Shown here one piece after another: positions 28,901-41,971 of a DNA stretch of 64,000 nt (its first letter is position 1; the number at the start of each line of letters is the position of its first letter). The translations under genes and the position numbers were made by a program. The stretch lies in the NCBI GenBank assembly GCA_025331565.1, contig JAFREQ010000047.1, forward strand, positions 1,602,001 to 1,666,000. The letters are read 5' to 3'. This DNA comes from Holacanthus passer (Eukaryota; Chordata; Actinopteri; Pomacanthidae). Under the pieces are notes generated by a model that did no database searches, was not told where the DNA came from, and saw only the letters and a list, made by a program, of their open reading frames with translations.

Positions 28901-31900
28901 TTCTGTGCAGTCCTGTTAAGACTCTGCATAAGGATTGGCAAAGCCTCTGTGGCCTGTCAGGTCTACATACTTGGCTCTCTTTCTTTTGAAGGCTTCCTCC
29001 ATCCAGTCTTCCCACGGGACATTAATTGCTGCACAACACCTTGCTGTTTCAGACATCAGGACAATGTCTGGCTTGAGTGTGGTCTTTGCGATGGGACTGG
29101 GACCTTAAGCTGCCTTCCTAGATCAGCCTTCAGCTGCCAGTCCCGACCAAGCCCACTTGTTCTTGGGTGCCTCCTTCCAATTGCCTTCTTTGCAGTTGTT
29201 AGCTGCTGTTGACTCCTGTCTAGGTGGCATCTGCTATTGCCCTCAGCACCTGAGGGATGCCACCAGTAGCGCCCCTAGGTGTGCTCCAGGCCTCCCCTTT
29301 TTGAACACGATGGGAACATTGGTGTTTCTGGCGGATTCCAGCACAAAAGGTTGGATGTGCTGTGGAAAATTTGGATCAGCACCTTGATCTGGAAGGGCTT
29401 GGCCTTCCAGAGCTCTGACAAAGTAACCTTGGGCTCGATGGCTTGCTTCCATCAGGTCGATGCTCCCTGCTGCCGCATTCCCTCGGTTCTGTTTGCACTT
29501 ACATTCTCCACCCTTTCTTATATCTCTTCCAAAGCCAAATCCTGGCTTGGTCAACAACTTCCTGTGTCCTCCACTTCATCCCAGTCCCGTAAAGACTAAC
29601 TCTTTCAGAGAAATGCTTCAGATTTGAAAAAGAAACCTTTTGGGGGCCCTAATGAGTATTGGGTTTAAAAACAGTGGGTGTGGTTTTTGCTGTCGCAGCA
29701 GATATAATGTCTATGAATCCTACACCATCAGGGAATTCTTCTTCTGCACAAACACCAGGACTTTAATCGGCTACATTCCATAAAACAGCATGTTTTTACA
29801 CCCTGATATTGCTACCTTTGCCAGTAGTATCATTGCTGCCATCATTACAAATGGAAACACAGTCGTCAAAGTCTCATAAAAATTCAGTTCTAATGTGGGT
29901 TGCGGTGCTCCACTGTTTTGAACACTGGAGCTCTAAGTGTGTGCCTAATGTGAAGTATTAAAATTTTACATAAATTGGAATTGGAATATGAGCTACGATG
30001 TGTTACATGGAGACGGGAATGAACACGCTCATATCGCCAGGGGCCACAGTGTCGAATTATCAAGTTATTACGAGAATTAGGAACATTTCAAATGCCAAGC
30101 TTTTCTCTGGGTTAATCAGATACTTTGAAATGACATATAAAAACAACACATATTAAATGTTAAATTATTAAATATCAAATTGTCATTTGCGACTGGCAAG
30201 CCTGCAGGGGAAAGACGATATGGGCTTTGTTTATTTCAAATCTGTTTATGGTTTTGCTATAGGGGAACACAGGTTGTTATTTTGTATGGGACAATTAAAG
30301 CAGCTAGCTTGAGGGACAAGTAAATTACAATGTAATTGGACAGATGATACAGCACGGCTCTTCATATCCATGTCACAGGTGGTTGATAAATAACCCGCTG
30401 AGCTGAAATTGTTGTTGTTGTGGTGTGTGCGCGCGCGCGCGTGTGAGTGTGTGTGTGCGCGCGTGTGAGTGTGTGTGTGTGAGCGCGTGTGAGTGTGTGT
30501 GTGTGAAATGATATTTGATAAATGATGAAGACATCTTGCTAGACAAGGGGAATTACAATTTATTTCCACAAGGGCAGGTTGTTTCATCATGTTGTCACCT
30601 TTATAAAACTGCGCGTTCTCAGTATGGCATGACTCTAAGTGAGTACTCACATGTGTGAGCAGATATGTATGTCTGTGTGTGTGTGTTCCCGCATTTTGAC
30701 CTAAGCGGTGAATTTTATCCGACTGAGTTACAATGTAGTGGCCCAGTCATCCATCTGTTCCACAGCCTCTATGCAATTGTAATTGCATTAGTGCAGTGTT
30801 GATTTTTTATTAGACACCTTTTCCCTAAGTCCCCAGGCTCATTTTCCTTTATTAGACCGAGTCTGGAAAGACAATTCAAAGCCTCACGCTGCCGAGTGGA
30901 GAGTCCCTCCAGGCAAAAACTTCATTCCAAAGTGAGCGAGTGATAAGTGGGCAGAACTGAGACCATTGAGGGGATTTGGGAAGGAATGGTGCAGGCTGTC
31001 TTTGTGTCTGCCTCTGTCCTGTTCACACAAGTATGTTTCTATTCAGCTGTCAAGAAAAAAATCACTCCAAATTCTGGAAATGTCACACAAAAAGCAACAT
31101 GGGAATAATTCCATCATGCAAGCAGATCATCTTAATGAGAAAATTTATGTTTTTCTTTTGTTGGCAAGTTCTCACTTTATCTGAATCTTACAATGTATAT
31201 CTGCTTGTTTGGTTTTCTGGCTCACAACTGTAGTTCTCTGGTTCACTCACACTCTCATAGTGTTGTTTTTGGCTGCAGCAGGCAACTACTTTCAGTGAAA
31301 AAGCTCTAAGAAGTGGCTGTACAGCAAGCAACAACTTAGTTACTACCATGTGAAGATAGTGTAACTGTAAAGTGATGGAACACAAGGTCCACTTACTAGC
31401 ATTTTCCACAGCTTTCAACATCAGCAGCAGTAATCATTTAGTTACACAGTCATCGTATTTTTATCTGTAACTTCCATTTACAACATTAAAGATCGATGGT
31501 GAGGACACTCCTACACAGAGAACAGCTTCTTGTTGAGGAGGAAGATAGAAAAACGTGGCAAATGGGTACAAGAAGTGAATGATGGCAACCTGACCTTAAG
31601 ACCAGAATGGACTGCTAACCCAACTGGTAGGACCAAAAGCATCCCAGTGGGAATCCCTTACACAGCTGGACTGTCAGAATATCTATCCAGATTGTTCACG
31701 TCACAGGGAGTCAGCACTTACCCCAAACCATTCAACACAGCTCTCTGCCGGTCCACCCAAAAGACAGGAACCGTCCTCAGAGGAAGACTGGTGTGACATC
31801 ACATATGACAGCTATAGGTGACATTATATAAGTAAAACAGCAAGGAACCTTGACAAGACACTAAATGAGCACACAGAAACGTCCCATGCTAAAAGCCATC

Positions 31901-34900
31901 TGTGAGCAGAGATAAAAGTTATATGTATAGCTGAGCAAACTCCATATGCTGATGAAGTCCGTGAGCTGCAGTTGAATGGAAGAGGCTTGTAAACGGACCT
32001 TGAGTTAAGATGTTTTTTATAGTCAGATACTCCACATTTATGAACCTCGAAGGCCACTAAACTATTGTGCTGTGACACTCAGGAAACTGCTGGGTCAGTC
32101 ATGCTGCCCTGTTTCAATAAGGCAGTTGAATAAGCTGTAACATGTTTTTCATCCTTGGAAAAGTGTTTGGTCAACCTCTGTCTTTTCCATTCAGCTTTTA
32201 ATTTTATAAATTACTATTTGCAAAAGCATGTGGTTTAAAACCCAGCTCCTGTTAAGATCAGTTTTTATCTCTTCGTGCTCTTATATTTGTCCAGACTCTC
32301 TGCATCATCTCTATCCCTCTGTTACACTGCCACCATTTCCCATCCATCAGCCAGATGGTCCAGATATAGATTTTATATTTGCCGTCATAGTTCAGATGCT
32401 GCTCGGACAGCAGTGATTCACAGCACTCTTTTACACAGGCCTTCACCTCAGCACCGTGTACCTGCGTGCTAGCCAGCAGTGTCACTTACTAATCTTTGTC
32501 ATTTTTTTGGCAAGATGTGTCGCAGGCTTCTGCTCTTTCCTTGTCACTTTCACTGCTGTCAGAGTTTCTGCTGTCTAACAGAAAATAAATGGCAGCAGAT
32601 CTCTCACAGAGAGTCGCTCAAGTAAGAAAGAGTCTCACCTTGGTCCTGTTACAGCGACTGGACTCCTGTTACAGGAGTTCGAACACTTGCAGTGGGAAAA
32701 AAAATGATCACTGTTCCATTTATTAGATTTACAAGGTGCTGTTATTTTGGTCAAGTGCTCAATTCTTTAGGTTAAAATAAAGAATGGGATGCAACTAATG
32801 ATTCTTTTCATTATCAGTAACTATCAATTTCTTTACCCATGCTCAGTATGTCAATGTCTATTGGCCTATCCACCACTTTGGTCTGAAATATGTCAATAAC
32901 CATTGGATGGATTGTCATGCAATTTGCTACATAAATTCATCTTTCCTTGATAATGTTTCCTAAATACTTTCAATCCCCTGACTTTTCATTTCATGCCAAA
33001 TTTGTCATTGTGAGCATGTTGCCGTGCTAGCATTAGCATTTAGCTCAAAGCACCACAGGCCCTTTCTTTGGCTAATCAATTAATCAACTCACTTTGGATA
33101 TTGGTCACTTGCAGCTGAGGTGCTACAGTAAATAAAAACAGGATGAAATGAAAGGAGGAGTAAAAATAATGTAAGGACATTAGAATAATTAGAAAGGAGC
33201 AAGGGGGGAAGAAGAAATGGAAGCAGTATTTAAGACAGGCATGAAGGAAAGGAGCCCCTCCCTCAGTCCCATTCTCTTTTCTGTCTTTTGTTTCTTTCCT
33301 CATTGTTTGCAGCTATATCACTGTCCATGTCCCGTCCTTTCCTCTCCTCCTCCTTGTCTTACTTTATATCCTCGCGCTTGCAGTTTCTCTTCTTCTTCTT
33401 CTTCTTCTCCACAATTTTCTGCTCCTCTTTCTGCCCTCACCTGACCGGCTTCTCTACCTCCACCTCCCTCTCCTTCTCTTCCACTGTTGCTCTGCTCCTT
33501 GAAAACATTCATGAAAATGTAATGTGCATTTAAACATTGGAAAATCACAGTCATTTGGTGCCATTACGATAATTACTGTAAACAAACAAGACCATTACAA
33601 GAAGATTTGCATCTCCTGCCGGCCTCTGCAAAACATTTTGTATTGCCTGATACCAGCTGAAGGGTGCCATAAAATGTGCAGGACTGTTTCACAGGAATAG
33701 GATTTTTTTTTTTTTTTCCTAAATTGAACCAAAGCATTGAACATTTCTGGTATTGGCAGACTGTGGAGGGAGTGAAAGAATGATGGAGAAAATGACCTTC
33801 AACATATTTATCCTTTCAACATGTTTATTTAGGAAGCGGGAAACATGTAATTATTGGGCTGCTTAATTGGCTTCCTTGCATTTGAACTCCTACGGAGGGA
33901 AAAACATGAACTGTGGCAATGTGTATTAGTCATTTCTAACTCTGTTTGAGTGTGAGTTTTTGGAGTTTTCACATTGGAAAGCTACTGCATGTAAAACCCC
34001 AAAAAAGTTAATTGGAAAAAAAAGTTTTTGGAATATACTCAATTGAAAACAGTGCAAAGACAATATATTTAATGTTTGACCTCATGAACTTCATTGATTT
34101 TTGTAAATATCTGCTTATTGTGAATTTGATGGCAGCAACATGTTTCAAACAAGTTGGGACAGGAGCAACAAAAGACTGAAAGTTGTGGACTGATCCAAAA
34201 ACACCTGTTTGGATCATTCCACAGGTAAACAGGTTCACTGGCAACAGGTGATAGTATCATGATTGGGTATGAAAGGTTCATCCTGGAAAGACTCAGTTCA
34301 CAAGCGAGGATTGCTCGTGGGCTCAGGAACACTTTGTAAAACTGTTGTCAGTAAACACAGTTAATTTGCCAATGATTGCATTCTGTTTTTATTTACTTTT
34401 TACACAGCATCCCAACAAATGTTAAATTGTCATAAATGTTTTAAAGCTACAGCTTACTTGGCATCAATGTCCATATATCCATGCCTGGGACAAAGCCCTT
34501 CACAAACATTTAGTGCTGGTTTTACTGGCGTTATGAAACTAATAAGTGCTTTCAGCCACTTACAGAGAAATAAGAAAATAATGTCTGACCAGAGTTTTAA
34601 CTGAAGTATGTACAGTATATTTTCCAGTTCATCTTTGCTTTTGCCAGTGTTGGTGCAAGTGGAAACATAAAACCCTCGTCTTTCTGCCTGGGTAGTCATC
34701 CATTGCTCATTGGTTCCTCTATGTGTCTTGACTCCTTGTCAGCTTGTGTGTCTCTGTCCCTCTGGCTGTCTATATTCATATACATACAGTATTTGTCAGT
34801 GTGTGCCCACATGTGCCCATCTGCGTGTGTGTGTACAGTATGCTTATGGTTTTGTTTGTGTGTCTGTGAAAGGATGGAGTGAGGTCACAGAGCCCTGGGC

Positions 34901-34990
34901 TGCTCTGAAGAGAAGATGGACACTGGCTTGTAAACTTGTTTTCATTCACACACACACATACGCATGCCGACACCAAACCAACCACCCACC

Positions 34991-35025
<35 letters not shown>

Positions 35026-38000
35026 TCTCACACACTTGTTTTCTCCACATCGCCCCAGGGAAGAGAGGAGGCTTTCAAGGCGGCTGTGGAACCTTCAGTC
35101 AACCAGAAAAAAGGATTTTTTTTTGGCATATCCCAAACTGAAGCTGTTGTGTGTGTTTGTGTGTGTGTGTATTTGTAGATGTGTGAGCAAAGTGTTTGAA
35201 AAAGAAAGACAAAAAGACAGAGAAGTGGAGAAAACACAATAAAGGCCCTTATGAAACCAGAAAGGGCACATATGGACTTTCCAATTCTGTTCTAATCAAC
35301 TGCTCCGACACACTAAATCCATCATTTGTCCTCCTGCTTTTGGCTGAGTAATTACATCCGATTCATTGTGATAGATAATGTGTTGTGCAGTCCATAAAGT
35401 GGCCATAATGCTACAGAGAGACTATAGAGAGTGGTGGGGGTGCATAGCGAGGTTCCCCGCTAGAATAACAGAGGGCTATTATAAAACTGCACAGAGCCAT
35501 TTTGTCCTGATAAGACACACTTTGTCCAGGCTCTTAAGCCTTTGAAAAGTGGAATACACTTTGCTGTCCTTGGATGAGAGTACTCACCCTCAGTCATGTC
35601 AATTTGTCAATTTTGGCCTTTTCTCTGTCAATGTTTCTTTTTTCTCCCTTTATCATCCATTTAATGACAAATTGCTTCTTGTATCTCTCGCTCTTCCTCT
35701 GTCTCTGTCTCTTCCTCTCCGCAGGGAGATGAAGTACTGACTGTCATTAAAACTAAGGCTCAGTGGCCGGCGTGGCAGCCGCTCAACCTGTAAGTATCCC
35801 TCAATGTCAGTTTCACTAAAGACAAAAGGCAATTCTGTCGGAGATATGATTGAAAATAAAATTTAAAAAAATCAGGAAATTGGAAAACAGCAACCTTAAC
35901 ATTGAACAGTAACTAACATTTATTATCGTTATCATTTTATCATCTGTGTTTGTTTTGACTTGTGTACATATTTGTGTGTTCAACTGTGATTACCAAAAAG
36001 AAGAAATTCACAAAATTACTTTAAATTTCACTTAATTACTTTTCTGCGATTCAGCAAAAGCATCCAACTGGAAATGTTAGTACTGTAATTCGATTGGTGC
36101 AGTGTGTGTGAACAGGCACTAAAAACGGGCATTAAATGTTCACATCACTTTGAACAGGCACATGGCAGTTAAACAGCTGGATGCTAACATTGTTAGCTGT
36201 CGCTTAGGCTACACCCACCACACACTAAGATCTTTTCATTTGAAAACAGAAACAATCTCTGTCCAGAATAATGCACCTAAAAATGCATCACATGACCATT
36301 CACATACACTGGGCGTGCACGTGCTGGTGTGTGGTGTTTGTGATGTCATAATGGACTGAAAACATCCAATTGTGAGGTCATGATGGACTGAAATATCCAA
36401 TTATTGTGATGACATCACAATTAATGGACTGGAGGTGATGTCACAATGGCCTGAAGACATCCAATTGTGATGTTATAATGAACTGGATTTGATGTCACAG
36501 TGGACTGATCACACTCAACTGTGATGTCACAGTGGACAGGGCATATCCAATTGTAATGTCATAATGTCTTACATAAATATGGACAAAAAAAGGCACGATA
36601 GCTGTAGTAGTTTAATTTAAATTTTGGTTCAACTTTAAATCCTTTCTCTCTGACCAATGAAGGTATTAGATATAACATTGAGTTGACCATGAACATGTCA
36701 TCCACACTGGAGCTCTTGATGGATGTCTTGATCATTTATTCATCATGTTTTCTGAAAACCTGCTATTTTGGTGTCTTAACTTTAGTTGAAGAATTACGTG
36801 CTTCTCTGTAGGTACAGAAAATTGAATAACCTTGGATTTGTAAAATGTTTTGGTCTGATGGTTGTGCTAAAAGTAAGGCAGATTTTTTTTTCTGTTTATG
36901 ACAAGTTGATATTTTGGAGGCCCACACAACAATACACTATGTCATTTTTTCTTTTGAGAAGCTACCTGAGTGTTCCTTCAACCCAGGATTATTCTATATT
37001 TTTTAGCTTAAAAATAATCCCTTTGTCTCAAAGTGAACAAAGGGAAATAAAAAATATTGTTCAATGATCCATAAATTACATTACATTACAAATACTCCAT
37101 CTGCAAATGCTGGATGATCAACAGAAATAAAGTGAGACACATATTTTATTTGTTTTGTTGCAGAATCCTATGATAATGTGACCTTTCCTTAAATCACAAA
37201 GACCTAGTTTTCATTAAGGGCAGTATCAATTTCTTAATTAGCAGGATAAGTACAGCACTTAAAAGTTGGAAAAAAGTTCCATTTCTGACACACTCAGTAA
37301 ACCATAAATTATAATTGAAAGTCAGATACTTTTGTATTATAATGTGTAAAAAAGACCTACTCTTGTGTGATTCCTTCCTTTATGCAGTTCTTAAAAGCTG
37401 GGCCGACTCTGAATGCTCACACACTCTGGCATCCTATGCACTCTTTGGAATTAGTTCAAGAGCAATTAGAAACTTATCACAATTCTAGCCCTCAGCCCTG
37501 CATGAACATGAGCACACACACACACACACACACACACTAATGTACTGTATCTTTCACCAAACATCTGTTTAATTACCCCTTCTAGCGTTGTCTGTCATTT
37601 GCGATATATTGTGCCACTATTATTTTTACTAATGAGAATTCACACACATGCACGCACACCAATGCAGCCACACACTCACTGCGAGTATGAAATATTAGCT
37701 CATTTTGTTCAATTTTGCATGCAAAGTTGTCAAGTTAAAATAGTTGTGTTTGCTCTTATTTCTTGTTTAAAACGTAATTAAGATACCAAGGGCTGTTTTT
37801 TTAAAGAAACTTCAAATTACCCTATTATTATGTTCAAAATATATATATTTTTTATTGTCAGCAGGTTTTGGACTTTCAGAGAGTCATTATGAATAACATC
37901 AGAATTGGCCATTTTGCAAGTAATTAGCTAAAAATTTCAAAGGCAGTAGAGTGTTTCCTGACATGATTATGTTCAAAACATGCTTAAGACTGTTTCATTA

Positions 38001-41000
38001 AAATAATAGTCAAAATGTAATTTATTTATCTGGATACGTTCTTTGTTTTTCAGTCGGGCAGCTCCATCAGCAGAGTTCTCTGTGGACCGGACCCGTCACC
38101 TCATGTCCTTCCTCACCATGCTCGGACCCAGCCCAGACTGGAATGTGGGGCTGTCGGGAGAGGACCTCTGTACCAAGGACTGTGGCTGGGTCCAGAGACT
38201 GGTGACAGACCTCATTCCCTGGGATGCAGGCACTGACAATGGCGTCACATATGAGGTAATCTATCCTGATTTTCCTGGTTAGTTCAAATGAATGTTGGCA
38301 GGGGTAGTAACCTGAGAGGTGTAACATCCAGTAGGGGGTTGCAGCTGTGTCGCAATCTACTTAAGCTGTTGCCATCTTGAAGGACTACTGGAGAATTGGC
38401 TCTAATGAAATTATACATTATCATACTCTGTGTTCAACACATACGCTAACTGTGCTTTATTTCGAGGTCCACTGATGAAGTCTAATTGCTTGAGATACAG
38501 CTGTTAGTGAAAGCTGACAGTCTGTAGTATATTGTATATTATTATAGGGTTTATTGCTCACTGGCTAATGGAAGCAAGCAGCATTTATTTCACACCTCCG
38601 CATCACAAGCACACTTGATTTCCACCTGTCTGTTCCTGTGACAGACTTCTTCTTTACTTCCCTACATCCTCGGAATGAAAGGCGCTCATCCATATTCATC
38701 CACTGTTTGGAGACTACAGCAATTTATTTATAGTTTACAACATCATGAATAAGCAAGGAGCTTATCCTGCTGAGGGGAGGCGGTAAATACCTTTCAAGAA
38801 CTTCACTGACATGAAATCAGACCTCTTTCAGTTCAGCTTGTGGTACCTGTAAATATAGAAGCAGGGCCTGTTCTTTTGCCTTTTATCAGTCTCTATATTT
38901 TGTCTTCTTAGCCCTATGACCCACTCGTTTTGTTTGTATTTCGCCCACTAAGTGGATGTGTATTTGAAGTTATAAAATGTTGTGATCATAGAAACAACAA
39001 TTAGTAATCATCAATTAGCATAATTAGCATTTCTACTGAGCATTTTACTGCTTAGACATTTCAGTTTCCTCAGCCCTGAAAGATTTTGCCAAGCATCCTA
39101 CTGTAGCAGCAGACATCAAATCACTGCCACCTACAGACAGAGACATGGAAGTATACGTCTTCCAGATCTTTGCACTGTGTGAGAAGCACAGACTTTATGG
39201 TGTCTTTCTGTTTGCAGACATTAGAAGTAAAAGTTGTAGTTTGTAATCGTCTCCAACAAGTGACGGGTGTCTTCTGTTTGGTCTCATTCCACGCAGGATT
39301 TTTTTAAACAAAAAGTCAGAGAAAAAACTTTTAGCAAACCTGTAACTACAAAGAGAATCATAAACATTGTTGTTACAGCACTGTAGATGAGGATGTATCT
39401 TCATATCTTTAATACTTCCTTTGTAGATGTTCTACCTTTGTCTCATTCAGTGCGCCCGCATATATTAAACCGAAAGTTGGTTTGAAACTTGAAACGACGT
39501 TGAGTTAACGTGTAAGAACAAAGGGAATGATTTATGTTTGTCATGTGTTTTTATCTTTTCTCTCTGTAGTTTTTTTAAGCTCTAACAATGCACGGACGCA
39601 CTCGTTACCGCACACACACCTGGAAACAATGCCGTGAATCTCTTATTAAAGGGCTGTTAAAATGGATATGAATGATGCATAGTGAGATCAAACAGAACAG
39701 AGGCCTCCAGACCAGATGGCTCATGGGAGAAGCGGCACCTGTAGGTGACTCTTTCAGACCCCTGACACCTACCTACCCCACCATTTTTGGTCAGAATAGA
39801 GTATAAAATCAATGAAGCTATTGTAATGTTATAAGCTTTTATTAATTCTGGTTTGCATGTGTAAATTACTGCTGCTCAGCTGCTCTTCCCCTCAAGAGAA
39901 ATCATATTGTTCTCTCTTTAAAAGCCTATTTCACAGACATGGGAACACTATGTGCTGCGATTGGATTAGTATTCTCGCCCCACAAATAATTCCCATGCCC
40001 TAAATTTTGGCTGTTTAACTTTGATTACTCTCACCATTCCTCGGTGGGAGGCTCAGACGCTCTTCCCTCAGGCCTTTTTGATACTCAATATACAGGAGCA
40101 GATGTTTTCCTCCAGGACACTATCCATTCCAACACCAAGTGCATAATTTGTACAATGCTAATGTGGGAGGGTGGGAATAGTTCCCCTTCAAATCATGACC
40201 TGATCGTCACCTGTAGCATCTTACTCGAGCACGTTCGTTTCCCCCTGATCATTAAAGAGCCGTCAGAGCTAATTCACCTTCGGATTCACATTGAAAAGTC
40301 AAACACATCTACCTGGGGAGATGACAGTGAAAACTGAAAGGCCCTTGTAGTGATAAAAACTTCTTGACATGTCACTCAGTACAACAGGTGTGGCTTCTGC
40401 TAGATGTTCAGATCATGTCCACCCGCTGTCTTAATTTGCTCTGAACAATTTTTTTCCAGCAAGGTTATTGGGGCTCAAAGTGTTCCACCACCTGGGGGTA
40501 ACACAATCAGCACTGACATGTCACCTTGGAGTATAAAGCCGTTATGACAACTGTGTTAGCAAACTGTGGCTTTTATACACATCAAGCAGACATAGAGCAA
40601 CATTAGGAGTCATGTTTGTCCAATATTCATTTTTTTTTTTTTTTTTTTTTAGCTTTGTTTTGGTCTCCAAGAATTTTCTGTGTTCACTAGTTGCTAACTT
40701 CATTGGTCTGCCATTTAAGGCCCGGTATGTATCAAAAGGTGGGTTTATAGAGCTCACAGTGCCTGGAAACGAGCCCTGATGACCAACCAAAACATGAGCT
40801 GAAAGATGCTAAAATGCTCCATAGAGCTGCGGGAAACTGGGGAGTTGGTTGAAAATCATTTGTGGGCTCATCACTATGAGAAACACCTTTCACATAATGC
40901 ATATTCATTTGATCCATTGTTAATATAAAAATATTGATTATCTGTTTCCAGCTCACTGGCAGACCAGGCCCCGCCCAACCAACATGAACATCTGCTTTGT

Positions 41001-41940
41001 GATCCACATATTTGCTTTACCATAGGCTTTTTACACAACTGACACAACCCTCCTCGTTAATCAAGGCTTGGCACAGATCATTTGGAATGAAGTGGATTGT
41101 TTATCCCCAGTTACTGGAGCCAAAGGTTCAGGCTTCCACAGGTAGCTTCAGCCTTTGTATGCCATGTTTTGTATCTATCTATCTTGTCATTTCGGCCTCT
41201 TTCAGTCGCCAAACAAGCCCACCGTTCCTCAGGAGAAGATTCGACCCTTGACCAGTTTGGACCACCCCCAGAGCCCGTTCTATGACCCCGAGGGAGGGGC
41301 AATTACCCCTGTGGCCCGGTTGATTGTGGAACGCATCGCTAGAAAGGTACTTTGTAATATGTAAGACTGAATCTGTGTGCACTCATGTGAATTAAAAATG
41401 CATCCATAGCAGCATTCTTGACAGCTGGACTACACATACTTTAAACCTTGTAATATTTTGAAAACCATAGTTAAGCATCACTTCAATAACCAACATGAGT
41501 AACTTGAGTAATTTCTGTATTACTGTCAGGGAATTTTCACTCAATTCTTTTAATATGTGGGATAAATATCTGATAATACAAAAAAAGTACAGCTCCAGTA
41601 CAGTATTGGTTCACAGTAGATGTCTTTCTCAAAATGTTCAGCCTTACTCTAACCATGTTAACACACAACAATACCAGTGTCACACACAGCCAGTGGCATA
41701 ATAACCATTTCCACAGTCAATGGCCAATCAGCTCTTTTAAAGGTCAAAACTGAATTTCATGCTCAAAGATTGTTTCGTCTTGTAAGAAGCTCCGGATGTG
41801 TTTTTGTGTGTGTGCTCGTGTGTGACCCTGGTTTTCCTTGTGTGTGCAGGGAGAGCAGTGCAATGTGGTCCCAGACACCATAGATGACATCGTGGCAGAT
41901 ATTGGACAGGAGGAGAAGGAGGAAGGTACAGTAAATGCTA

Positions 41941-41971
<31 letters not shown>

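Larger units (their letters stand above)
1771..35724 (+). other. spon1: spon1 giant intron (about 34 kb)
   Basis: The next exon, continuing the frame with GDEVLTVIKTKAQWPAW, is not met until 35725. The intron is filled with microsatellites and mobile-element remnants, annotated individually. No open frame inside it resembles a spon1 exon. Stretches such as 6300-8200, 9880-11690, 12110-14320, 17300-18480, 20220-22040, 24030-28730, 29600-31490 and 34420-35720 contain pyrimidine-rich tracts, short satellites and unique-looking sequence, but no gene that I can support. Confidence 0.9.
35790..38053 (+). other. spon1: spon1 intron (2264 bp)
   Basis: Holds a degenerate minisatellite at 36341-36572 and a (CA)n tract at 37512-37538. 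The rest is AT-rich with no exon or recognised repeat family. Confidence 0.9.

Noticed and set aside
34710..35141. 143-codon + strand open frame with a poly-His/Thr run
   Set aside because: Microsatellite translation with no splice context or homology.
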